DNA from: an uncultured Ruminococcus sp. | GTDB lineage: Bacteria > Bacillota > Clostridia > Oscillospirales > Acutalibacteraceae | Reading direction: 5' to 3' | Length of the DNA stretch: 7,144 nucleotides | Assembly (NCBI GenBank): GCA_945632055.1 | Contig: CALZCU010000045.1 | Coordinates: 1 to 7,144 of the forward strand | Part shown: positions 1-5,853 of the stretch, in pieces | Position numbering within the stretch: position 1 is the stretch's first letter | Layout of the letters: each line of letters opens with the position of its first letter | Program-made: the position numbers and the translations under genes | The notes under the pieces: generated by a model | Told to the model about the DNA's origin: nothing | What the model saw: the letters and a program-made list of their open reading frames with translations, nothing else | Databases searched by the model: none

Positions 1-775
1 TTTCATTTTCGGCTGTCTGGAGGAAAAGTGCCGCTATCTGCTCATAACCTGCTTTTTTTGCTACGCTCGCAAAGTATGTATACTTGTTTCTTGCCTGAGA
101 TTCACCGGCAAATGCTTCCCAAAGATTTTTTTCGGTTTTTGTTCCTGCATAAGGATTTTTAGTGGGAGCATCCTCAATTTTTACAAACTTGTTTGCAGGC
201 TGCTTGCATACTGGACAAGTAAAATCATCGGGCATAGGACCCTCGTGAACATGACCGCATACAGAACATTTCCATTTTTCCATAACTTTTACCTCTTTCT
301 TTGTAGTATTTTCATTAAATTTTAATGTTGCAAGTAAAGAATCCACCATATCAGTCGGTATGTCGGGATATACTTTTATGGATTCCAAAAACTCTTTTGT
401 ATTTGCACTCTGAGGGAGCATATAGCCTGCCTCACGGCATAAATCCTCCGCCATAAGTCGGGACGATTTCGCAACAGCCTTCGACAGAACATCAGGCAGC
501 TGCGAAGCGATATTATCTGCGTCTGCCTTGCTTTGAACGAGAGCACGCAAAGCCTCAATTACCTTATCGTCTTTTGGCTGCTGTGGAGGCAATTCCTTTG
601 GCATCATAGAAATTGCTCCCGACGGACAAGCCTTTGCACAATCACCGCACCCGATACACTTATCTATATCAATTATGCTGTTTTCGGTATCGGTAGCACC
701 GGTAGGGCAAACATAAAGGCAAAGGCAGTCTTTAGTACAAAGCCTTAAATTTCGTACTGCATAATTGTCTGCCAT
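1..775 (-). CDS. Ferredoxin-rubredoxin-rubrerythrin fusion protein (3' end cut by window edge)
   Basis: This frame stays open for 258 codons from ATG at 775 to the left edge. Residues 1-57 are a two-[4Fe-4S] ferredoxin domain (C13, C17, C19, C23-Pro, then C40xxC43xxC46xxxC50-Pro). Residues about 70-160 are a charged, probably helical stretch I do not recognise. Residues 165-200 are a short rubredoxin domain (C170xxC173, C187xxC190), followed by the start of a diiron rubrerythrin domain (FAGESQARNKY at 222-232, TAENE at the edge). Rubredoxin ahead of the four-helix domain is the order of clostridial 'reverse rubrerythrin', an NADH-linked peroxidase. The protein is inferred to reduce H2O2 in the cytoplasm, with the ferredoxin domain as an extra electron entry. 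The start overlaps the upstream stop (TAATG), implying translational coupling. An in-frame ATG at 283 has its own good Shine-Dalgarno, so a separate rubrerythrin chain may also be made. The domain calls are firm; one polypeptide versus two products is open. Confidence 0.85.
   Translation of the reverse strand, partial: MADNYAVRNLRLCTKDCLCLYVCPTGATDTENSIIDIDKCIGCGDCAKACPSGAISMMPKELPPQQPKDDKVIEALRALVQSKADADNIASQLPDVLSKAVAKSSRLMAEDLCREAGYMLPQSANTKEFLESIKVYPDIPTDMVDSLLATLKFNENTTKKEVKVMEKWKCSVCGHVHEGPMPDDFTCPVCKQPANKFVKIEDAPTKNPYAGTKTEKNLWEAFAGESQARNKYTYFASVAKKAGYEQIAALFLQTAENE
283..296 (-). promoter_or_regulatory. Internal ribosome binding site and in-frame start inside the fusion gene
   Basis: On the minus strand AGAGGT (296-291) lies 7 bases before an in-frame ATG (283-281), exactly where the reverse-rubrerythrin domain begins (MEKWKCSVCG). 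This is what a free-standing rubrerythrin gene would have. It suggests either that two genes were joined when a stop codon was lost, or that a second, shorter product is still initiated here. Confidence 0.5.
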
Positions 776-1395
776 TATTTCGCACCTCCTTCAATCTTTT
801 CAAATTTCCATGACGGTACTTTGCATACAGGACACTGCTCCGGGGGAGCATCGCCTACGAATACAAATCCGCATACAGTGCAAACATATACTCCCGTATT
901 TTCAAGCATTTTATCTCCCTCTGTCTGATAGCGTGCAAGAAGCGACTGTAACATTCTCGTCACCTTTTCAGCCCATACCTGACAGCGAAGCGCTCCACGG
1001 TCGTGTTGTTCATTTGCCACGGCATTACCGTAAGGAAATCCAACCGAAAGGTCTTTTTCAATCAGCTCAAGCAATTTTTCGGTATTTGCCTCGTTAACAG
1101 GCATTGCTTTGGAACGGAAAAAATCTGCGAGTTTCTTGAAGTTTTCGCTTTCTTTCGGCATATACTGTTTTTCACAGCCTCGGGCGAGATTGGAGCAGAT
1201 AATGCTCATTTCCATTGCTGATAATTCTTTTTCCGTATGGGGCTTTTCAAGAATGCTTTCGGATTGTTTAGCTGTGTCGTCTTTCAGCTTGAACGCATCC
1301 TTGCCAGCACCGCAAAGCGGACACTTGAAATCATCGGGCAATTCGCCATCGGTTTTATGAACATATCCACAAACCGAACAAACATATTACTTCAT
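775..1395 (-). CDS. Rubredoxin-helical-rubredoxin (rubrerythrin-like) protein, interrupted by TAA at codon 3
   Basis: The natural start is ATG at 1395, 6 bases after a near-perfect AAAGGAGGT. It reads M-K-stop-YVCSVCGYVH and then stays open to TAA at 777-775 (206 codons counting the stop at codon 3). Residues 4-35 form a rubredoxin domain (C6xxC9, C25PLC28). Residues about 45-165 are a helical segment that vaguely recalls rubrerythrin-like four-helix proteins, although I do not see a canonical ExxH diiron pair. Residues 170-206 are a second rubredoxin domain (C172xxC175, C188PVC191). The likely role is electron transfer or peroxide defence together with the downstream ferredoxin-rubrerythrin protein, to which it is joined by a 1-base stop/start overlap. 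The only in-frame restart I see near the front is TTG at 1341, which has no Shine-Dalgarno and would drop half of the first iron site. So this is either a very young pseudogene, a sequence error, or a gene needing readthrough. Confidence 0.7.
1387..1389 (-). other. In-frame TAA nonsense codon at codon 3
   Basis: The minus strand reads ATG AAG TAA TAT GTT TGT. The rubredoxin gene at 2352 starts ATG AAG AAG TAT GTG TGC, so the expected codon here is lysine. AAA to TAA would be a single A-to-T change. Every other feature of a working gene start is present (strong Shine-Dalgarno, promoter, intact domain after the stop). TAA is used as an ordinary stop elsewhere in the window, so a recoded genetic code is unlikely. 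Confidence 0.8.
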
Positions 1396-1416
1396 ATAAC
1401 GACCTCCTTTTATTAG

Positions 1417-1457
1417 ATAATATCACATAATGGAATTAAATTCAGTGATTTTGTCAC
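1417..1457 (-). promoter_or_regulatory. Promoter of the rubrerythrin operon with overlapping activator-type dyad
   Basis: On the minus strand a dyad GTGA-CAAAA-TCAC (1457-1445) overlaps by one base a -35-like CTGAAT (1445-1440). A 17-base spacer and the -10 TATTAT (1422-1417) follow. The predicted start point is near 1410, which puts the dyad centre at about -41, the class II activator position used by Crp/Fnr proteins. The same arrangement recurs before the rhodanese and thioredoxin genes. Confidence 0.65.
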
Positions 1458-1503
1458 ATTTTCCGGATTTACCTCCAACACAATGCATTTATCTTAAAAG
1501 ATA

Positions 1504-1532
1504 TTGACAAATGAAAGAAAATATGTTATAAT
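1504..1532 (+). promoter_or_regulatory. Consensus sigma-A promoter of the DUF134-rubredoxin-desulfoferrodoxin operon
   Basis: TTGACA (1504-1509), a 17-base spacer and TATAAT (1527-1532) match the housekeeping consensus at every position. The predicted start point is near 1539. A GGAGGAG Shine-Dalgarno (1550-1556) lies 5 bases before the ATG at 1562. Such a strong promoter suggests high basal expression unless it is repressed. The GTGA dyad at 1445-1457 lies about 88 bases upstream of this start. Confidence 0.85.
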
Positions 1533-1561
1533 CAACTATAGTCGGAAACGGAGGAGATAAT

Positions 1562-2323
1562 ATGCCAAGGCCTCAGCGCTGCCGAAGAGTATGCGAAGAA
1601 CCGGAATTCAACTCATTTTCTCCGGATGGGGTATCTAATACTACTTGTATCACGCTCACGGTTGACGAATATGAGGTTATTCGCCTTGTTGACCTTGAAC
1701 AGCTTAATCACGCTCAGGCAGCCGAAAAAATGAACATATCCCGACCTACCGCAACGGAAATATACAATACTGCAAGAATAAAAATTGCAGACTGTATTGT
1801 AAACGGCAAAAGACTTGTTGTTTCCGGAGGAAATTACAGCCTGTGCACCGGCGGTATCTGCGGAAAACAATGCAGAAAACAGAAATTTTCCATTGTTTGT
1901 AGTGAGAAAGGAAATGATATTATGAGAATTGCAGTCACTTATGAAAACGGACAGATTTTTCAGCACTTCGGTCATACCGAAGAATTCAAAATCTATGATG
2001 TAGCCGATGGTAAAATTATAAGCTCCGCGGTCGTATCAACAATGGGAAACGGTCACGGCGCACTTGCAGGATTTCTTTCCGTCAATAAGGTCGATGTGCT
2101 TATTTGCGGAGGCATAGGGGGCGGTGCGCAGACCGCTCTTGCACAGTCAGAAATCAAGCTTTACGGCGGCGTAAGCGGTGACGCAGACGAAGCGGTAAAC
2201 GCACTTCTTAACGGAACACTCGGGTATAATCCCGATGTAAAATGCAGTCATCACAGCCATGAGCACAACGAAAGCGCTCACAGCTGCGGTTCACATGGCT
2301 GCGGTAATCACGGCTGTCATTAA
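1562..2323 (+). CDS. DUF134 (UPF0251) helix-turn-helix protein fused to a NifX/NifB-type FeMo-cofactor domain
   Basis: The 253-residue protein has three parts. Residues 1-105 match the UPF0251/DUF134 family: the MPRPxxCRRV opening, a sigma-region-4-like helix-turn-helix around residues 35-75 (LTVDEYEVIRLVDLEQLNH, then QAAEKMNISRPT), and a cysteine group C95, C100, C104. Residues 121-222 are a dinitrogenase iron-molybdenum cofactor biosynthesis domain (MRIAVTYENGQIFQHFGHTEEF, ICGGIGGGAQ). Residues 229-253 are a His/Cys-rich tail (HHSHEHN, CGSHGCGNHGCH) that probably binds metal. Proteins of the NifX group carry iron-sulfur or FeMo-cofactor-like clusters, and DUF134 proteins are presumed DNA-binding. 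A metal- or cluster-sensing regulator or chaperone for the iron proteins downstream is an inference. An internal ATG at 1922 with AAAGGA upstream could give a separate NifX-like product. No nif genes are in view, so a nitrogen-fixation role is not implied. Confidence 0.88.
   Translation: MPRPQRCRRVCEEPEFNSFSPDGVSNTTCITLTVDEYEVIRLVDLEQLNHAQAAEKMNISRPTATEIYNTARIKIADCIVNGKRLVVSGGNYSLCTGGICGKQCRKQKFSIVCSEKGNDIMRIAVTYENGQIFQHFGHTEEFKIYDVADGKIISSAVVSTMGNGHGALAGFLSVNKVDVLICGGIGGGAQTALAQSEIKLYGGVSGDADEAVNALLNGTLGYNPDVKCSHHSHEHNESAHSCGSHGCGNHGCH
1907..1924 (+). promoter_or_regulatory. Internal ribosome binding site and in-frame ATG at the DUF134/NifX junction
   Basis: AAAGGA (1907-1912) lies 9 bases before an in-frame ATG (1922-1924) that opens MRIAVTYENG, the usual beginning of a stand-alone NifX-like protein. 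The junction looks like two formerly separate genes, or a gene with two translation starts. Confidence 0.4.
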
Positions 2324-2351
2324 ATAATTATTTTGAAAGGCAGGAATTTCT

Positions 2352-2513
2352 ATGAAGAAGTATGTGTGCGACGCTTGCGGCTGGGTTTATGATGAGGAAC
2401 TGGGTGCGCCCGAATTAGGTATTGCTCCCGGAACAAAATTTGAAGATTTGCCCGATGACTTTGAATGTCCTCTTTGCTCAGTAGGCAAGGATATGTTCAG
2501 CGAAGAAGCATAA
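2352..2513 (+). CDS. rd: Rubredoxin
   Basis: This is a complete 53-residue rubredoxin. C6xxC9-Gly (VCDACGW) and C39PLC42 form the Fe(Cys)4 site, with the typical [27 protein letters not shown] core between them. It is a cytoplasmic one-electron carrier. Its place between the DUF134 gene (28 bases upstream) and desulfoferrodoxin fits delivery of electrons to superoxide reductase, the usual partner of such genes in anaerobes; it could also feed the rubrerythrin protein across the divergent promoter. AAAGGCAGGA precedes the ATG. Its stop codon is embedded in the next gene's Shine-Dalgarno (TAAGGAGG), so the two are co-transcribed and probably translationally coupled. It is the intact counterpart of the damaged rubredoxin start at 1395. 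Confidence 0.95.
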   Translation: MKKYVCDACGWVYDEELGAPELGIAPGTKFEDLPDDFECPLCSVGKDMFSEEA

Positions 2514-2524
2514 GGAGGTTTTTT

Positions 2525-2899
2525 ATGGAACAGAAGTTTTATATTTGCGAGCACTGCGGAAAAATCATTGCAGTTGTAAAGGAAAGCGGCGTTCCCGTTA
2601 TGTGCTGCGGTCAGAAAATGAAGGAGATTATTCCCGGGACTACTGAAGCAGCAACCGAAAAGCATATCCCTGTTTATACTGTTGAAAACAATATCGTTAA
2701 AGTCAATGTCGGAGAAGTTGCACACCCTATGCTCTCCGAACACTATATTGAATGGGTTTCTGTACAGACAAAGCAGGGCAATCAGAGAAAGCAGCTTGTA
2801 CCCGGAGCTGCTCCCGAGGTATGCTTTGCCATTTGCGAGGGCGACGATGTTGAGGCAGTATATGCGTACTGCAATCTGCACGGTTTGTGGAAAGCCTGA
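2525..2899 (+). CDS. dfx: Desulfoferrodoxin (class I superoxide reductase)
   Basis: The 124-residue length and two-domain plan are typical of 2Fe superoxide reductase. The N-terminal desulforedoxin domain has C8xxC11 and C27-C28 for the Fe(Cys)4 centre. The catalytic neelaredoxin domain has the EKH motif (E45-K46-H47), H67, H73, C116 and H119, which supply the four-histidine, one-cysteine iron site. It reduces superoxide to hydrogen peroxide without making oxygen, drawing electrons from rubredoxin, encoded directly upstream. The peroxide formed would be a substrate for the rubrerythrin protein encoded on the other strand. I chose ATG at 2525 because AAGGAGG sits 5-6 bases before it; the longer open frame upstream only overlaps rubredoxin. 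Transcription ends at the hairpin at 2912-2944. Confidence 0.96.
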   Translation: MEQKFYICEHCGKIIAVVKESGVPVMCCGQKMKEIIPGTTEAATEKHIPVYTVENNIVKVNVGEVAHPMLSEHYIEWVSVQTKQGNQRKQLVPGAAPEVCFAICEGDDVEAVYAYCNLHGLWKA

Positions 2900-2911
2900 T
2901 TAATACAACAA

Positions 2912-2944
2912 AAAGGCGGCAAAGGGATAATTCCTGCCGCCTTT
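2912..2944. terminator. Bidirectional intrinsic terminator between desulfoferrodoxin and rhodanese
   Basis: AAAGGCGGCA (2912-2921) and TGCCGCCTTT (2935-2944) form a perfect 10-bp GC-rich stem with a 13-base loop. The arms end in T-rich sequence on both strands (CTTTAATGTT to the right, CCTTTTTGTTG on the minus strand). It sits between convergent stop codons at 2899 and 2963 and can serve both genes. Confidence 0.9.
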
Positions 2945-2962
2945 AATGTTATTCGGTTATCA

Positions 2963-3277
2963 TTATACCGTTTCTCCCTTATATGCGCTTATTCCGCCTA
3001 TATCGTGAACATCGGTGTAGCCTTTGCCTTTCAGGAAAGCAGCTGCCCGTGCGCTTCTGCCGCCGCTCAGGCAATGAACATAAAGAGGAGTAGCTTTGTT
3101 GGTGATTATCTGAACAATGCTTTCAAGGTTTCCGAGAGGAATATTCATACTGCCATCAATATGGTATTCGCTGTATTCATCGGCAGTCCTGACATCAAGA
3201 AGAATTGCTCCTTTTGTATTTCTCCATTCATTCACTCCCGAATTTATATCCTTATGATTAAATAATCCCATAAACAT
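2963..3277 (-). CDS. Single-domain rhodanese (sulfurtransferase)
   Basis: This 104-residue protein is one rhodanese domain: LLDVRTADEYSEYHIDGSMNIPL (about 26-48), then the active-site loop around C69 (HCLSGGRS), ending GYTDVHDIGGISAYKG. Such proteins carry sulfane sulfur as a cysteine persulfide, moving it between thiols, cyanide or iron-sulfur assembly partners in the cytoplasm. The open frame extends to a GTG at 3286, but GAAAGGAT lies only 1 base from that codon and about 10 from the ATG at 3277, so I chose 3277. Its promoter has the same dyad/-35/-10 arrangement as the rubrerythrin and thioredoxin promoters, which suggests shared control. It complements the rhodanese domain fused to the flavoprotein at 4150-5820. 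Confidence 0.92.
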   Translation of the reverse strand: MFMGLFNHKDINSGVNEWRNTKGAILLDVRTADEYSEYHIDGSMNIPLGNLESIVQIITNKATPLYVHCLSGGRSARAAAFLKGKGYTDVHDIGGISAYKGETV

Positions 3278-3308
3278 ATTATTCACATCCTTTCTTTTGT
3301 GTATCTTT

Positions 3309-3349
3309 ATTATATTGTATTACAGAGGGATTTTCAGTAATCAAATCAC
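3309..3349 (-). promoter_or_regulatory. Rhodanese promoter with overlapping activator-type dyad
   Basis: On the minus strand the dyad GTGA-TTTGA-TTAC (3349-3337) overlaps a -35-like CTGAAA (3337-3332). A 17-base spacer and a perfect -10 TATAAT (3314-3309) follow. The dyad centre is 34 bases from the last -10 base, identical to the other two copies. The dyad is also only 18 bases upstream of the divergent gene's ATG (3368), so a bound protein could hinder transcription of that gene. Confidence 0.7.
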
Positions 3350-3367
3350 CAAACAGGAGGTGTGCTC

Positions 3368-4144
3368 ATGCGCATAACTGCTCTTGCCGAAAACACATCG
3401 GTCAGCGATAATTTCGGTGCCGAACACGGTTTGTCGCTGTACATAGAAACCGATAAACACAATATTCTCTTTGATATGGGACAGACAGCGCTTTTTTCGG
3501 AAAATGCGGAAAAGCTCAGAATCGACCTGTCAATGGTGGATATTGCCGTGCTTTCTCACGGTCATTATGACCACGGCGGAGGACTTAAAAAGTTCCTCTC
3601 CATAAATGATAAAGCTCCCGTATATATAAACCGCTATGCCTTTGAGCCGCATTATAACGGAAAAGAAAAATACATCGGTCTTGACATTTCATTGCAGGAT
3701 AATGAGCGTATCATTTTCACAGACGATTTTTATGAAATCGGACAAGGACTTACACTTCACTCCTGCAATGACCGTCCGAAGAATATAGAGCTTGGCAGCC
3801 TCGGGCTGAATATGCTGATAAATGACAGACTTCTTCCCGATGATTTTCGTCATGAGCAGTACCTACTTATTGAGGAAAACGGCAGAAGAATACTTATCAG
3901 CGGCTGCTCCCACAAGGGTATTCTGAACATCGCAGAATGGTTTAAGCCCGATGTTCTTGTGGGAGGCCTCCACTTTTCAAAGCTGCCGCTTGATGATACG
4001 CTTAAAGGCTATGCAGATTTCCTCAATGGCTTTGCTACCGAATATTACACCTGTCATTGTACCGGCACAGAACAGTTTGCCTTTATGAAGAAATATATTA
4101 AAAAGTTCAGCTATCTTTCCACAGGAGAAAGCATTGTAGTATAG
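3368..4144 (+). CDS. Metallo-beta-lactamase-fold hydrolase
   Basis: This 258-residue protein has the metallo-beta-lactamase signature HxHxDH (H64, H66, D68, H69 in LSHGHYDHGGG), a preceding FDMGQT strand-loop, and later GCSHKG, GGLHF and CHCTG motifs that would complete a two-metal site. The overall pattern resembles the group annotated as 7,8-dihydropterin-6-methyl-4-(beta-D-ribofuranosyl)-aminobenzene-5'-phosphate synthase-like MBL proteins. True substrates of that group are mostly unknown, so I give no specific reaction. A GTG at 3362 is in frame but only 1 base from AGGAGG; ATG at 3368 has ideal 7-base spacing and was chosen. It is divergent from rhodanese and ends 5 bases from the convergent flavoprotein stop. 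Its position in a sulfur/oxygen island would fit a thiol- or persulfide-related hydrolase, but that is inference. Confidence 0.88.
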   Translation: MRITALAENTSVSDNFGAEHGLSLYIETDKHNILFDMGQTALFSENAEKLRIDLSMVDIAVLSHGHYDHGGGLKKFLSINDKAPVYINRYAFEPHYNGKEKYIGLDISLQDNERIIFTDDFYEIGQGLTLHSCNDRPKNIELGSLGLNMLINDRLLPDDFRHEQYLLIEENGRRILISGCSHKGILNIAEWFKPDVLVGGLHFSKLPLDDTLKGYADFLNGFATEYYTCHCTGTEQFAFMKKYIKKFSYLSTGESIVV

Positions 4145-4149
4145 GCAGA

Positions 4150-5820
4150 TTATCGGCATTCGGTACAGATATATTCCGGAACAGTACGTTCATTCATCGC
4201 AGACTCATAAAGACGCCAGCCGCCTGCAAGGTTATAGCAGTCAAAACCGTTTCCCGCAAGAATACAGCAGGCGATATAACTGCGAAGCCCCGAATGACAA
4301 TGAACATACACAGGCTTGTCCTTTGGAAGTTCATTTATCCGCTTACGGAGGGAATCAAGGGGAATGTGCGTAAATCCGTCAATATGACCTCTTGTTCTTT
4401 CGGTTGCGGTACGAACATCGAGAAGCGTAACGCTGCCGTCACGAGGCAGACTTTCAACATCGTGCCAGAAAAACTGCTTTACTCTTCCCGAAATAATGTT
4501 TTCAGCCACAAATCCTGCCATATTAACAGGGTCTTTTGCCGAACCGTAAGGCGGCGCATAACAAAGCTCAAGTTCTGCGAGGTCTGTCACCTTTGCGCCG
4601 AAGCGGATAGCTGATGCTATGACGTCCATTCGCTTGTCAACGCCGTCAAAGCCGACAATCTGTGCACCGATAATTTTCAGCGTTTTCTTGTCCCAGAGAA
4701 TTTTCACGGACATCATATTGCCGCCGGGATAATATGACGCGTGAGAGGCGGAATATGTGTAGATTTTATCAAAGTCAATACCTGCGGCTTCTGCACTTTT
4801 TTCATTAAGTCCTGTCGTGGCAACAGTCATGTCAAATAGTTTCAGAACAGCCGAGCCTTGCGTTCCCTTGTATTCTGAGTCAAAACCTGCAATATTATCT
4901 GCCGCAATTCGTCCCTGTTTATTTGCAGGACCTGCAAGAGGAATGAATGCAGCAGCTTTGGTGACATAATTGTTAACCTCAACAGCGTCGCCAACGGCAA
5001 ATATATTCGGAATATTGGTTCTCATTCTGCTGTCAACAACAATACTGCCCCGTGAGTTCAATGCAATACCGCAATCCTTGGCAAGCGATGTTTCGGGGCG
5101 AACACCAACGGACATTATCACCATATCGGCTGATATTTCACCGTTCCGAAAAAATATCTTACCGCCGTCTATTGCCTTTACACCGTTGTTAAGGTATAGT
5201 CTGATACCCTTTTCTTTGATATAACGATGGACATCTGCCGCCATATCAAAATCAAGGGGCGCAATCAGGTGGTCTGCAAGCTCAACGATGGACACCTCAA
5301 GTCCTGCTTTTGCAAGATTTTCAGCCATTTCAACGCCGATATATCCACCGCCGACAACAACAGCCGATTTAGGCTCAGTTGTTTCAATATAGCTTTTTAT
5401 TTTCAGCGTATCGGGAATATTCCTGAGAGTAAAAACATTATCACCATCAATCCCCACGATGTTCGGCTTTATGGGTTCGGCACCGGGGGAAAGAATAAGG
5501 TTGTCATAGCCTTCTTCATATGTTGTTCCTGTATTGAGATTTTTTACAGTTACCGTTTTGGTATCGGGTGATATTTTTATTGCTTCGCTGAAAACACGAA
5601 CATCAATATTGAATCTCGCCTTAAAACTTGATGGTGTCTGGAGTGTCAGCATTTTTCTGTCGGTAATCTCACCGCCGATAAAATATGGAAGTCCGCAGTT
5701 GGCAAAGGAGATAAATTCTCCTCTTTCGAGAATGATTATCTCTGCGGCTTCATCAAGTCTTCTGAGCCTTGCTGCAGCCGATGCACCGCCTGCAACTCCG
5801 CCGATAATAATTGTTTTCAT
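4150..5820 (-). CDS. CoA-disulfide reductase / NADH oxidase-type flavoprotein with C-terminal rhodanese domain
   Basis: This 556-residue protein starts with an FAD-binding Rossmann motif (IIIGGVAGGASAAARLRR, 3-21). It has the single redox cysteine C42 in SFANCGLPYFIGG, as in CoA-disulfide reductase and persulfide reductases. An NAD(P)H-binding GGGYIG follows at 157-162, a second FAD motif TNIPNIFAVGDA at 268-279, and a dimerisation domain ending in YAPPYGSAKDPVN (421-433). A rhodanese domain occupies about 450-545, with active cysteine C508 (HCHSGLRS). Fusions of this kind reduce CoA disulfide, CoA persulfide or polysulfide using NAD(P)H. The protein ends in an unusual CTEC motif. ATG at 5820 follows AGAGGT, while upstream codons in frame belong to the opposite-strand regulator gene. 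It diverges by 33 bases from the Crp/Fnr gene, so their promoters must overlap each other's coding sequence. Confidence 0.94.
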   Translation of the reverse strand: MKTIIIGGVAGGASAAARLRRLDEAAEIIILERGEFISFANCGLPYFIGGEITDRKMLTLQTPSSFKARFNIDVRVFSEAIKISPDTKTVTVKNLNTGTTYEEGYDNLILSPGAEPIKPNIVGIDGDNVFTLRNIPDTLKIKSYIETTEPKSAVVVGGGYIGVEMAENLAKAGLEVSIVELADHLIAPLDFDMAADVHRYIKEKGIRLYLNNGVKAIDGGKIFFRNGEISADMVIMSVGVRPETSLAKDCGIALNSRGSIVVDSRMRTNIPNIFAVGDAVEVNNYVTKAAAFIPLAGPANKQGRIAADNIAGFDSEYKGTQGSAVLKLFDMTVATTGLNEKSAEAAGIDFDKIYTYSASHASYYPGGNMMSVKILWDKKTLKIIGAQIVGFDGVDKRMDVIASAIRFGAKVTDLAELELCYAPPYGSAKDPVNMAGFVAENIISGRVKQFFWHDVESLPRDGSVTLLDVRTATERTRGHIDGFTHIPLDSLRKRINELPKDKPVYVHCHSGLRSYIACCILAGNGFDCYNLAGGWRLYESAMNERTVPEYICTECR

Positions 5821-5853
5821 ACAAATACCTCTTTTCTGAAAGGATAGATTTTT

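Noticed and set aside
376..558. 60-residue minus-strand open frame inside the ferredoxin-rubrerythrin gene
   Set aside because: It is out of frame with the fusion gene, which has clear iron-binding motifs on both sides and stays open throughout.
1109..1360. Plus-strand open frames opposite the rubredoxin-rubrerythrin-like gene (also at 765-1097 and 1003-1221)
   Set aside because: They lie antisense to a gene with clear rubredoxin motifs, lack convincing Shine-Dalgarno sites and resemble no family I know.
1562..2323. A nitrogen-fixation locus, suggested by the NifX-like domain
   Set aside because: No nifH, nifD, nifK or nifB gene is present, and stand-alone NifX-like domains are common in non-fixing anaerobes.
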